From: Clostridia bacterium | GTDB taxonomy: Bacteria; Bacillota; Clostridia; Christensenellales; DTU072 | Direction: 5' to 3' | NCBI GenBank assembly: GCA_017504305.1 | Contig: JAFVRJ010000010.1 | Span: 27,193 to 91,192 of the forward strand | DNA length: 64,000 bases | Part shown: one piece after another, positions 21,455 through 29,772 of the stretch | Position numbering within the stretch: position 1 is the stretch's first letter | How the letters are laid out: the number at the start of each line of letters is the position of its first letter | The notes under the pieces: generated by a model | The model's input: the letters and a program-made list of their open reading frames with translations, nothing else | The model's database searches: none | Told to the model about the DNA's origin: nothing | Translations under genes and position numbers: made by a program

Positions 21455-21483
21455 AGGTTTTACCTCTAAAAATTATTGTGTTT

Positions 21484-21512
21484 ATTATATATTAGTAGGC
21501 TCTTTGAGTCAA
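21484..21512 (-). promoter_or_regulatory. lysA promoter
   Basis: Minus strand: -35 TTGACT (21507-21512), 17-base spacer, -10 TATAAT (21484-21489). There is no CGCG tract in the spacer. Confidence 0.75.
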
Positions 21513-21604
21513 CCCATTTTGAATATTTACGTCATATTGTATCGCTCGCGCACCTGTGAGCATATATTTTATAGGTAAACCACACTCTTTTGTGCATTAA
21601 CTTC

Positions 21605-21633
21605 TTGATTTTAGGTATATCTTGTGGTATAAT
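21605..21633 (+). promoter_or_regulatory. pckG promoter
   Basis: Plus strand: -35 TTGATT (21605-21610), 17-base spacer, -10 TATAAT (21628-21633). It leaves a leader of roughly 27 bases with TAGGAG before the ATG at 21667. Confidence 0.78.
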
Positions 21634-21666
21634 GTGGTAAATCTTACAATAGGAGACTTTCGAATT

Positions 21667-23457
21667 ATGGAATTAACCAACAATAAATTCGTACTCGATT
21701 TCGTCAAAAAGTATGCTGATTTGATGCAACCCGATCAAATCGTTTGGATCGATGGTAGCAAAAAGCAACTTAACGAGCTCACCAAAGAAGCTCTCTCCAC
21801 CGGCGAAGTCTATAAATGTAACAGCAAGCTTCTCCCCGGATGCCTTTATCACCGCACCGCAGTTAACGATGTAGCTCGCGTAGAGGGTAGAACTTTTATT
21901 TGCACCTCCACTAAAGAAATGGCAGGCCCCACCAATAACTGGATGGCGCCCGCAGAAGCTTATGCAAAACTCGATGCTATCGCATCCGGTTGCATGAAGG
22001 GCAGAACCATGTACGTTATCCCCTACTCCATGTGCAAAATCGGCTCTCCGTTCGCAAAGTACGGCATCGAGCTTACCGATAGCATTTACGTTGTACTCAA
22101 CATGGCTATTATGACCCGCGTTGACAAAAAGGTTCTCGATAAGATCGTTGAAGGTGATTTCGTTCGTGGTATCCACAGCAAAGTTCAACTCGATGCTGAA
22201 AACCGTTACATCTGCCAATTCCCCGAAGACAATACCATCTACTCCCTTAACTCCGGTTACGGTGGCAACGTATTGCTCGGCAAAAAGTGCTTCGCACTCC
22301 GTATCGCTTCCTACCAAGCATGGAAGGAAGGCTGGATGGCAGAGCATATGCTCATCCTTGGCGTTCAAAAACCTAATGGCGAAATCAAATACATCACCGC
22401 AGCATTCCCCTCTGCTTGTGGCAAAACCAACCTCGCTATGCTTATTCCCCCGGAGTGCTACACTGCAAAGGGATATAAGGTATTCACCGTAGGTGACGAT
22501 ATCGCATGGCTCCGTAAAGGTCGTGGCGGTCAACTCTATGCAGTTAACCCCGAAAACGGCTTCTTTGGCGTAGCTCCCGGCACCAACGCAAAGTCCAACC
22601 CCAACGCACTTGCTTCCACTCAAAAGGGCACCATCTTCACCAACGTTGTTTATAATCCCAAGGATAAGACCGTATGGTGGGAAGGCCTCGATAAGAATCC
22701 TCCGAAGAACGTTCTCGACTGGAAAGGCAACAAATGGTCCGGCGGTATGGTTGATGAAGAAGGCAAAATCATCAAGGGTGCTCACCCCAACAGCCGTTTC
22801 ACTGCTCCCGCAAAGAACTGCCCCTGCCTCTCTTCTGAATTCGAAAACAAAAAGGGTGTTCCGATTTCCGCTATCATCTTCGGTGGCAGACGCGCTAAAG
22901 CTGCTCCGTTGGTCTATGAAGCACGCGATTGGAAACACGGCGTATTTATCGGCTCTATCATGGCTTCCGAAACCACCGCAGCTGCAACCGGCGCTGTTGG
23001 CGTAGTACGTCACGATCCTATGGCTATGATCCCCTTCTGCGGATACAACATGGCTGATTACTTCCAACACTGGCTCGATATGGGCAAGAAATGCAAGAAT
23101 CGTCCCAAAATCTTCAACGTTAACTGGTTCCGTACCGATGAAAACGGCAACTTCATGTGGCCCGGTTTCGGCGACAACATGAGAGTACTCGATTGGATTT
23201 TAGAGCGTTGTGAAGATGCTGTTGACGCAGTTGAAACCCCCATCGGTTACATGCCCAAACCTGAAGACATCAACCTCGAAGGTCTCAATATGACCACCGA
23301 CGATCTCAAGAAGATCCTCGATTGCGACAAGAAAGTATGGCTCGCAGAAGCAGCTGATATCGAAAACTTCTACGCAACCAAGTTCGGCGACACCCTCCCC
23401 AAAGAGCTTTATGCAGAGCTTAAGAAGCTTAAGAAGAACCTTCGCAAACGTTCATAA
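21667..23457 (+). CDS. pckG: Phosphoenolpyruvate carboxykinase (GTP)
   Basis: The 596-residue enzyme interconverts oxaloacetate + GTP and PEP + GDP + CO2. The GTP-type family is recognised by FPSACGKTN (residues 247-255, kinase-1a P-loop with the reactive Cys), the metal-binding GDDIAW near residue 276, and RRAKAAPLVYEARDWKHGVF around residue 400. In fermenting anaerobes it often runs in the PEP-carboxylating direction. I start at the ATG at 21667, just after TAGGAGACTTT, rather than at an in-frame ATG 45 bases upstream that overlaps the -10 region. Codons are strongly biased (AAC, TAC, CTC), unlike neighbours, consistent with very high expression. Confidence 0.98.
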   Translation: MELTNNKFVLDFVKKYADLMQPDQIVWIDGSKKQLNELTKEALSTGEVYKCNSKLLPGCLYHRTAVNDVARVEGRTFICTSTKEMAGPTNNWMAPAEAYAKLDAIASGCMKGRTMYVIPYSMCKIGSPFAKYGIELTDSIYVVLNMAIMTRVDKKVLDKIVEGDFVRGIHSKVQLDAENRYICQFPEDNTIYSLNSGYGGNVLLGKKCFALRIASYQAWKEGWMAEHMLILGVQKPNGEIKYITAAFPSACGKTNLAMLIPPECYTAKGYKVFTVGDDIAWLRKGRGGQLYAVNPENGFFGVAPGTNAKSNPNALASTQKGTIFTNVVYNPKDKTVWWEGLDKNPPKNVLDWKGNKWSGGMVDEEGKIIKGAHPNSRFTAPAKNCPCLSSEFENKKGVPISAIIFGGRRAKAAPLVYEARDWKHGVFIGSIMASETTAAATGAVGVVRHDPMAMIPFCGYNMADYFQHWLDMGKKCKNRPKIFNVNWFRTDENGNFMWPGFGDNMRVLDWILERCEDAVDAVETPIGYMPKPEDINLEGLNMTTDDLKKILDCDKKVWLAEAADIENFYATKFGDTLPKELYAELKKLKKNLRKRS

Positions 23458-23475
23458 TTAAACAACGCATAAATC

Positions 23476-23506
23476 AAAAGCACCGCCAATGGCGGTGCTT
23501 TTCTTG
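23476..23506 (+). terminator. pckG terminator
   Basis: A perfect 12-bp stem AAAAGCACCGCC/GGCGGTGCTTTT with a 3-base loop and a T-rich tail. Its downstream half is repeated at 23736-23756, on the far side of the mini-hairpin array. Confidence 0.93.
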
Positions 23507-23756
23507 TCCACAAAAAATTAAAACATATTAGTTATATTTTTAGCCTTGTGGCTAAAAGTGGTATGCAAAACAAGTTTTGCGTGATGTTTTGGTTTTCGCC
23601 AAAGTAATATTAAATAAATCCTTAACTTGCCATAGGCAAATATAACTGCCGTAGGCAATATCACTCGTCGTTAGACGAATATCACAAATCCGTAAGGATT
23701 TATTTAGTTGTCGCAATTCCCTACGGGAAGAGCGACAATGGCGGTGCTTTTATTGT
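23487..23756. repeat. Mini-hairpin array flanked by 21-bp direct repeats
   Basis: This fills the 310-base gene-free stretch after pckG. Short inverted repeats with 2-4 base loops follow one another: TTTTAGCC/GGCTAAAA, GCAAAAC/GTTTTGC, TTGCC/GGCAA, TCGTC/GACGA, AATCC/GGATT and TTCCC/GGGAA within a larger TTGTCGC/GCGACAA stem. They are often separated by ATAT-rich links. The array is bounded by CAATGGCGGTGCTTTT-type direct repeats (23487-23507 and 23736-23756, one mismatch in 21), copies of the pckG terminator half. I see no ORF in it. Confidence 0.75.
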
Positions 23757-23767
23757 TGTTTTGTAAC

Positions 23768-26146
23768 TTAGGAAACTAAATATTCGTTAAGCCAACTTTG
23801 AACTCCTGCTTTAGTAGTAATCGTTTCGGTATGGAAGGCCAAAATATTACCATCCGCATCAAGCACTACCAATAATGGATAATCATCCGCTACTCTTTGC
23901 GATAAGGAGTAGTATAATCCATACCTTCCGCATCCATAATCGTATGAAATGCCATTATTCGACATCCATTGATCTATAGTTAACGCTGGGAATAAGTATT
24001 CAGCGTCCAGAGCGTAAACGGCAACCGACGGCGTTTCCTCATAAACGGCATCAAATGCCTTAAGCATCTCAAGTTGAGCATCATCAAAATACCAATAGAA
24101 TACCATTACCAAAAGGTCACGACCGCCCAGCAATTCATCGTAGCTTTTAGTTGAGTTTATATAATTTTCAACCGGGAACGTTTCACTACTTATATTATCC
24201 CCTACTTTGTATCCGTTGTAAGGGTAACTATCTTTAAGTAATATCGCGACCTCCCTGTTTTCATCAAAATAATATTTTTCGTATCTATCGTTGCCGGGCT
24301 TATTTATTAGGCTTTCGTTCCAAAGATAAATGTTTTTGTTAAATCCGGTAATCGTAGCGTATACGTTCTTGGTTTGGAAGCCCTCTCGAATAGTTACAAC
24401 CCCTTGTTCGTTGGTCGCAAACTCTGCGCTTTCCGTCAAGCCGTCGCTTAATTTAACTTTCGCGCCGCCTATCAAATCGCCAAACCTATCGGTTATAGAT
24501 ACGGTATAATCTCGCCTAAGACCAAATACAAGGTCTAACGCATATTGCTTGGATGCAAACTTATAGCTGCTCTTATAGCTGTAATCGCCCGATACGTTTT
24601 CAATCAATAAGTTAATTACTTGCTTATCGGGCGCAAAAACAGTAATGCTTCCGTTTTCATCCGTTTGATAAGAGCCTATGACTTCTTCTTCCGAGCTAAA
24701 CTTAACGCGAACTCCGCTTAATGGATTGCCATCGTCATCCTTAATATTTAGCTTATACTCTTTTTCAGCAACCCTTTCTATGAATTTACGAATCCTCATA
24801 ACTGGAGCAACTCCGCCGAGTTGGCTTTTTATTAAGTACTCGTCAACTCCGTATATTTCATAGGCATCATAATACCAAGAATCGCTAAACAAATTGCCTA
24901 AATTGCTCACAAATCTTCTTTCGTAATTGTTGGGTAACGTCTCTTTGGCTATACGAACGCTCCAACAGCCTTCAAATTGGTAATCGCCTTGTATGGAGTT
25001 TTCGTCCCAATTGCTCATCCCATACCCTTGGGCAAGAGCATATTGCGTTGCCGTTTTGACTCTCGAGGTATTACTTTTGTAATAGTTCAGAATTTGATCT
25101 TCATCTAAAAGCGAAACAATCTCGGTGGTGTTTTCTTGATCGGCACTCTCGTTATTCATAGTTTGTTTTAAAGCAAGCTTTTTATCATAATAATCAAACG
25201 ATGAGTCGTAAAAATGTCCGTTCAACCAACCCCTAAGAGTACTATTTTTCCAATTATAATGCCAACTTATGCCACTTTGTGTGCCGTACTTTTGTTCATA
25301 CTCATTTTTAGGCATATCCTGGAAAGCCTGATTATCCAATATATTAACGCTTTGTATAAGCATACTGCCGTCATTATCTTCAAGAACTTTCCATTCAATT
25401 GGTTCGTAACGGAATAAAAATACTTGCTCGAGTCTTACCCCAACGTTATCCATCGTACTATTTGCCTGATTTCCAACCAGCTCGGATGCGTGCGGACGGT
25501 ATCTCGTAGTATAGGTTGCTCGGTACTTTTCACCGTATAACTCTACATCCTTATATAGGGCGTAATCTCCCTTTATTCCGTTTGAATAATAGCCGTAAGA
25601 GGTCCAACCGTTATATGTACTCGGCTCATTTTCCAATAATCCTGTAGTTGTACAAATGGACATAACCAAAAGAGTATCTTCAATTTGTGATTGCGGATAG
25701 TATCCATAGTACAGTTTATCGCCGTGTCTGCAATATAGACCATTGGGGATATGATGGTATTCCTCACAGTTATCGCAATAACAATGCTCATCAACTTGGT
25801 GCGCTACACTATTACACTCCGTGCATTGACAATCTTCGTTTGGTGTATGTACGGTAGATTTGCAAATCTTACAAAAACAATTCTCTACTTGGTGATTTTC
25901 ATAACCGCATTTCGAGCATTTGCAAAACTCATCGAAACTGTGCGACGTCTCTCCGCAAATCAAACAAACACAATTTACTACGTCGTGAACCGCCACACCA
26001 CAAAAATCGCAAACACAATTCGTTTTGCTTTGATGATCACATTCTTGATATTCATCATTACCGCCATTAGGGGTACATGCCACTAATAAAGCCACCAAAA
26101 TTAGCACTATGATTATAATAATTATGGGCTTGTTGGTTTTTTTCAT
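23768..26146 (-). CDS. Chimeric lipoprotein: Cys/His repeats, DUF6273-like domain, Cna-B/SpaA-like domains, thioredoxin-like C-terminus
   Basis: The 792-residue lipoprotein has lipobox L-V-A-C24. Residues about 36-135 hold six 15-16 residue repeats of the form H-x(5)-C-x-C-x-x-C, probably metal-binding. Next comes YYGYYPQS..IEWKVLEDNDGSMLIQS..W..STLRGWLNGHFYDSSF, resembling DUF6273 domains of Firmicute surface proteins. Two Cna-B/carboxypeptidase-regulatory-like units follow (GNPLSGVRVKFSS and DLIGGAKVKLSDG), then a thioredoxin/TlpA-like domain (LLVMVFYWYF...YPLLVVLDADGNILAFH). The place of the redox CxxC is taken by residues without Cys, so this last domain is unlikely to be an oxidoreductase. 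The gene is monocistronic. Confidence 0.82.
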   Translation of the reverse strand: MKKTNKPIIIIIIVLILVALLVACTPNGGNDEYQECDHQSKTNCVCDFCGVAVHDVVNCVCLICGETSHSFDEFCKCSKCGYENHQVENCFCKICKSTVHTPNEDCQCTECNSVAHQVDEHCYCDNCEEYHHIPNGLYCRHGDKLYYGYYPQSQIEDTLLVMSICTTTGLLENEPSTYNGWTSYGYYSNGIKGDYALYKDVELYGEKYRATYTTRYRPHASELVGNQANSTMDNVGVRLEQVFLFRYEPIEWKVLEDNDGSMLIQSVNILDNQAFQDMPKNEYEQKYGTQSGISWHYNWKNSTLRGWLNGHFYDSSFDYYDKKLALKQTMNNESADQENTTEIVSLLDEDQILNYYKSNTSRVKTATQYALAQGYGMSNWDENSIQGDYQFEGCWSVRIAKETLPNNYERRFVSNLGNLFSDSWYYDAYEIYGVDEYLIKSQLGGVAPVMRIRKFIERVAEKEYKLNIKDDDGNPLSGVRVKFSSEEEVIGSYQTDENGSITVFAPDKQVINLLIENVSGDYSYKSSYKFASKQYALDLVFGLRRDYTVSITDRFGDLIGGAKVKLSDGLTESAEFATNEQGVVTIREGFQTKNVYATITGFNKNIYLWNESLINKPGNDRYEKYYFDENREVAILLKDSYPYNGYKVGDNISSETFPVENYINSTKSYDELLGGRDLLVMVFYWYFDDAQLEMLKAFDAVYEETPSVAVYALDAEYLFPALTIDQWMSNNGISYDYGCGRYGLYYSLSQRVADDYPLLVVLDADGNILAFHTETITTKAGVQSWLNEYLVS

Positions 26147-26167
26147 GTTTTTCTCCCATTTACAAAC

Positions 26168-26196
26168 TTTATACGGTGCAAAATCCTACGTGTAAA
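26168..26196 (-). promoter_or_regulatory. Promoter of Cys-repeat lipoprotein gene
   Basis: Minus strand: -35 TTTACA (26191-26196), 17-base spacer, -10 TATAAA (26168-26173). Upstream at about 26215-26230 lies an alternating ACGTGTATACGTGT tract. Confidence 0.55.
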
Positions 26197-26263
26197 AACT
26201 ACAAAACATCCAATATACGTGTATACGTGTTTTCTATTATGTAAGGCACATATATTATAACAC

Positions 26264-26308
26264 AAAAAAACCATCTATGCAATAAGCTTATACTATTGCA
26301 TAGATGGT
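26264..26308 (-). terminator. Terminator of the MaoC/nucleotidyltransferase operon
   Basis: A perfect 15-bp stem ACCATCTATGCAATA and its complement, 9-base loop, followed on the minus strand by seven Ts. It lies about 20 bases after the stop at 26329. Confidence 0.92.
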
Positions 26309-26328
26309 ATATAATAACTACAATGTTT

Positions 26329-26976
26329 TTATAGCGCTGTGCAAAAATCAATTATATATAACGCACATTCGGCTTGAGCTATACCATTTAAGGTAATCAA
26401 CTCTTTTAGCCAATTTGCGGACGGCTTAAGTTTCAACGTGCCGTAAATCTCGTACGATAATCCTTGTGGCGGAACAGGTAAAGAGTTAATCGCATAAACA
26501 CACTCCACCAAAACTTTAAAGTTATTATGTATAAGATAACTTATCTTTAACGTGTCATGTAAATTGATGGCGGCGGTTAATTTTTCCTTTAACGCGAATA
26601 ATTTATGCCTAAGATACTCTTTGCGATTTTCTTTAACGCTGAACTCAGCAAGCGTATGTCTTGCAATCTCCGTCAGCTCACTTAGTTCGCCGTACGGGTC
26701 GTAAACAGCCTTACCATAAGTATAAAGGTAACAAGACGGCACGTCATCCATAAAGCGCAAAAGTATGCTTTCTCGGCTGTTATAATGCGTTTCTACGGGA
26801 ACGCCCTCAATAACCTCTTCAACAACGAAGTTGCTATCATACAAAACTATGATATCAAGGTCACTAAACTCCGTTTCCGTACCGCGCGCAAGTGAGCCGG
26901 TAATAAGTATACCTTGCACCCTGTCATCCGACTTAAGACTTGTAACTTTTCTATCTAAAATATCGTGTAACTTCAT
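26329..26976 (-). CDS. Nucleotidyltransferase-domain protein
   Basis: The 215-residue protein has the minimal nucleotidyltransferase signature GSLARGTETEFSDLDIIVLYD at about residues 27-47 (G-S-x-x-R-G and D-x-D metal ligands). The rest is helical (about 110-205) and resembles the helical partner part seen in aminoglycoside-type nucleotidyltransferases and MNT/HEPN proteins, without a diagnostic motif. It may transfer a nucleotide to a small molecule or protein; the substrate is unknown. It begins 10 bases after the MaoC-like gene with no clear Shine-Dalgarno, suggesting translational coupling. Confidence 0.8.
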   Translation of the reverse strand: MKLHDILDRKVTSLKSDDRVQGILITGSLARGTETEFSDLDIIVLYDSNFVVEEVIEGVPVETHYNSRESILLRFMDDVPSCYLYTYGKAVYDPYGELSELTEIARHTLAEFSVKENRKEYLRHKLFALKEKLTAAINLHDTLKISYLIHNNFKVLVECVYAINSLPVPPQGLSYEIYGTLKLKPSANWLKELITLNGIAQAECALYIIDFCTAL

Positions 26977-26986
26977 AATTTTATAT

Positions 26987-27415
26987 TTAAAGCTTAATTT
27001 TTACTATAGCTTCGGTGATACTTGTTAGCACCAAAACTCCTTGTTGGTTATATGCATCTATACTAACTTCAACTATACCATTTTTATCGTTACGCTTGGT
27101 TAATTTAGTAATGGTCGCTCTACCGCTCAAAACGTCGTTGGCATAAACAGGCTTAAACCACTCGATTTTTGTTGATTTACCGGCAAGTAATTCTTCTCCG
27201 AAAAAATCTACCTCAAGATAGTTAGCCCACACCGACATAAAAGACATCACCCCGGGTGCAATCAAGCCTTTAAAAGGCGTGCTTTTAGCGTATTCCTCAT
27301 CTACGTGAAGGGGAATATTGTCATATAGCCTTGCAAAGTCAAGCATTTTATCTTTCTCAATAACCGCCGGTGCAATATCGATAGCCATACCTACTTGAAG
27401 TTCATTAAAATGCAT
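26987..27415 (-). CDS. MaoC-like (R)-specific enoyl-CoA hydratase/dehydratase
   Basis: The 142-residue single hot-dog domain contains the hydratase-2 motif: D-N-I-P-L-H-V-D-E-E-Y-A-K-S-T-P-F-K-G-L-I-A-P-G, in which the Asp and His form the catalytic pair. It should hydrate trans-2-enoyl-CoA (or ACP) to (R)-3-hydroxyacyl thioesters. Length is normal for a stand-alone MaoC domain. AAGGAGC precedes the ATG. A perfect palindrome overlaps the predicted transcription start. Confidence 0.88.
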   Translation of the reverse strand: MHFNELQVGMAIDIAPAVIEKDKMLDFARLYDNIPLHVDEEYAKSTPFKGLIAPGVMSFMSVWANYLEVDFFGEELLAGKSTKIEWFKPVYANDVLSGRATITKLTKRNDKNGIVEVSIDAYNQQGVLVLTSITEAIVKIKL

Positions 27416-27447
27416 AATTGCTCCTTTAAGCCAATGGATTAAATATT

Positions 27448-27471
27448 ATTAACTAGTTAATTTATATTATA
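27448..27471 (-). promoter_or_regulatory. -10 box and 14-bp operator-like palindrome upstream of maoC-like gene
   Basis: Minus strand -10 TATAAT lies at 27466-27471. From 27448 to 27461 runs the perfect palindrome ATTAACTAGTTAAT, which would cover the transcription start region, a typical position for a repressor of MarR or TetR type. The -35 is weak (TTGATG with a 19-base spacer). Confidence 0.5.
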
Positions 27472-27495
27472 GCATTAATCCGTATGTTTGCATCA

Positions 27496-27535
27496 AAACA
27501 AAAACAGCCTCTTTTCCAAGAGACTATTTTTGTTA
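27496..27535 (-). terminator. Terminator of AT-rich lipoprotein gene
   Basis: CAAAAA-CAG-CTCTT/AAGAG-CT-TTTTTG imperfect stem, T-rich on both sides, immediately after the stop at 27537. Confidence 0.75.
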
Positions 27536-27536
27536 T

Positions 27537-29045
27537 TTATTTGAAATCTATTCTATGTTTAGTACCCAACATTTTATATACGCTTTCAACACCACCAACA
27601 GTATTTAGTTTAACAAATTTGCCTCTTTGGCCAAGAGCTCCGTAAAAATATTTAGTCTTACTATAAGAATCATCCCATGTTTTAATTGTGAGATAATCAT
27701 ACCAAATGCCGCCTGCACGATAATATTGTGTACCCACCGTCATTGATATGCCTTTGGTAAACATTATAACAGGCAATGGACTAGCTCCCATTATTTGAGT
27801 AAAATAACTATTAGTATTAATGATTTTTTGCTGTGTCATCAAGTTAAGTTCGTTTTTATAAATACCCTTCATTTTTGTCAAAACATAATCAAAGCTATCC
27901 ACGGTCAAAGTAATTTTTGGCGTAGATAAACTAAGTTTGTCGTTTGTAACCTCACCTATAAATGCTTCCAAGAGTGTACTAACTATTTTGTTCGGAGATA
28001 TAGCATCGACAATTTGGCTAATAAAAGCATCTGTAGGATTGAGTTTTTCTGTCATTAAAGACAACGCCTGGTTTACTACATTTATACTTGTGCCAAGCGC
28101 TGTTGCCACAATATGTGCACGGTGTTTTTTTATTAATTGACTAAGCTCTGAAATATATTGCTTTTGTTTTCCATCATTTTTATAAACCGATTTTATAGTA
28201 TTTAATGCTGCTTTTGCCAACTCTGATGTTCTTTCTCTCGTTATATAAGTTAGCATACCATATAATGCTTGTGCATCCAACCTATTTATATATACAACTA
28301 AATCAGTAACTTTGGTATCTCTATTTAAGTTAACCTTCCCTGATATATAATTATTCTTATTAAGATTATAAACTTTATCTTTTGTAGAATACCATACAAC
28401 AGATTCCGCAAAGGTAGTTTGTAAAGTTTTAGTTTGATTATTAATCGTTGCAGTCGTAGACAGGGTTTTTGATCCTGCTTTATTTTGAGCTACAGCATCT
28501 TGATAGAAACGTAAACCCCAATGCACCTTTGCGGTGGTTCTCCTATCTCCATTACTAATTTTAATTTTAATATAATACTTGGTAGAAGATCCAACAAATC
28601 TATATAAGCTTTTGTACTTTGTTGATTCTATTGGGGTTAATTTACTTTTAAAATTTTTATCTTTATAAACCTCGGTCTGCACGGTAATTTTTGATGCATT
28701 ACCAGAAGCAAGTTTAGGATATAGTAAATATAACCCATTTTGTATTATGGTTACTTGATACTTTTTCCAACCAGAATTAAGTCCAGGCGAAGCTATGAGC
28801 GTACCTATCTTTTTAGCCTTTCCATCTTGTGCAATATCACCTACCTCAATATACCCTTCATCTGATGCTGATCCACCTTTAACGTCTTTTGTAATTGATT
28901 CTGTGACTATGCTATCCTCTTCATCTACAATAAAATCGCCTAAATCCGTAACATTTCCATCGCATGCCAGCAAAATAGAGCTAACCCCAGCAACAATTGT
29001 AATCAATAAAAGAGTACTAATAAGCCTTTTTAAAGTTAAATTCAT
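27537..29045 (-). CDS. AT-rich lipoprotein of unknown function
   Basis: The 502-residue product has a lipoprotein signal peptide with I-L-L-A-C28. After it come an acidic stretch and a beta-rich segment (about 60-190, KKYQVTIIQNGLYLLYPK, then YYIKIKISNGDRRT) that could be a pre-peptidase-C-like sandwich, followed by a mostly helical region (about 230-420). I recognise no family with confidence. The DNA is visibly more AT-rich than its neighbours and almost lacks the ACGTT/ACGTA codon pairs that are everywhere else in this window, so recent acquisition is plausible. GGGAGGG precedes the ATG. Confidence 0.75.
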   Translation of the reverse strand: MNLTLKRLISTLLLITIVAGVSSILLACDGNVTDLGDFIVDEEDSIVTESITKDVKGGSASDEGYIEVGDIAQDGKAKKIGTLIASPGLNSGWKKYQVTIIQNGLYLLYPKLASGNASKITVQTEVYKDKNFKSKLTPIESTKYKSLYRFVGSSTKYYIKIKISNGDRRTTAKVHWGLRFYQDAVAQNKAGSKTLSTTATINNQTKTLQTTFAESVVWYSTKDKVYNLNKNNYISGKVNLNRDTKVTDLVVYINRLDAQALYGMLTYITRERTSELAKAALNTIKSVYKNDGKQKQYISELSQLIKKHRAHIVATALGTSINVVNQALSLMTEKLNPTDAFISQIVDAISPNKIVSTLLEAFIGEVTNDKLSLSTPKITLTVDSFDYVLTKMKGIYKNELNLMTQQKIINTNSYFTQIMGASPLPVIMFTKGISMTVGTQYYRAGGIWYDYLTIKTWDDSYSKTKYFYGALGQRGKFVKLNTVGGVESVYKMLGTKHRIDFK

Positions 29046-29177
29046 AAATTTTTCCCTCCCTAAAAATACTATCTAAAATTTAACAGATACATAGAATTTT
29101 AAAATTAAATGGCAAAATTAATAACATCCTTGGCAAAATTGGGTGGTTGTGAGATAAGAATATCATTTTTTAAAATT

Positions 29178-29300
29178 AGACCGCGGAGAAGCAAGCAAGA
29201 CGAATTAAAATAAAAAGCCCCCAATGGGAGCGTACTAATGCGTACGTGACCTGCAGGGGGCTTTTATTTTATGAAGTATTGCGAAGCTTATACGCGGTCT
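29178..29300. repeat. 123-bp palindromic GTAC-hairpin element, copy R1
   Basis: The ends AGACCGCG (29178-29185) and CGCGGTCT (29293-29300) are perfect inverted repeats. Inside, GCCCCC/GGGGGC encloses GAG-CGTAC, a small loop, then GTACG-TGA. The element ends 5 bases from the stop codon of the SecB-like gene. A/T runs flank the central stem on both sides, so it can also act as a terminator. Confidence 0.85.
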
Positions 29301-29305
29301 AAAGT

Positions 29306-29764
29306 TTAGACTTCGTCGAGAGGCCGTATCGTAATCCCATCTATCCCACTGGATTTCTTTGGGGGTTGGGGATCGATGGGTGCTTGCTTGTTAAGTGGAG
29401 TTTGCTCAAAATCTATAACGGGAAGGTTATAGGGAGGCATATTGGAAATTGCGGTAAAAGCGGTTACGTAGCTACGTACGTACGGGAATAAAATGCGAGA
29501 TGCATCTATACGCATACGATCGATATTTAGACTATCGTGAACGATATCAAAGTTACCGGTAATTTTAACGAATAAATCAAAGGGAGCAGGTTTTTCATCC
29601 GTTCCTTTTACTGCAACGGTGACTCCCAAAGTAAACTTTTTGGGATCCTTTTTAATATCAAAACCGATATTGGGATTAACCGTAAAATTGGTAACACCCT
29701 TGGGGATTTGATTGAGTTTTAAGCTTGATTCGTTAACTACGTATCCTAAAAATTTAAGTTCCAT
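29306..29764 (-). CDS. SecB-like export chaperone family protein
   Basis: The 152-residue protein carries the characteristic SecB-type segment RILFPYVRSYVTAFTAISNMPPYNLPVIDFE (about residues 90-120) following a beta-sheet region with KITGNFDI. Classical SecB holds preproteins unfolded and is typical of Proteobacteria, but divergent homologues occur in Firmicutes. The proline-rich C-terminus (PLNKQAPIDPQPPKKSSG) is unusual. It starts 8 bases after yitT and ends the uraA-upp-yitT cluster. Whether it serves SecA is inference. Confidence 0.7.
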   Translation of the reverse strand: MELKFLGYVVNESSLKLNQIPKGVTNFTVNPNIGFDIKKDPKKFTLGVTVAVKGTDEKPAPFDLFVKITGNFDIVHDSLNIDRMRIDASRILFPYVRSYVTAFTAISNMPPYNLPVIDFEQTPLNKQAPIDPQPPKKSSGIDGITIRPLDEV

Positions 29765-29772
29765 TTTAACTC

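Noticed and set aside
21673..23070. A 465-codon open frame antisense to pckG
   Set aside because: pckG is unmistakable in the other strand, and its strongly biased codon use creates long antisense frames; the antisense product resembles nothing.
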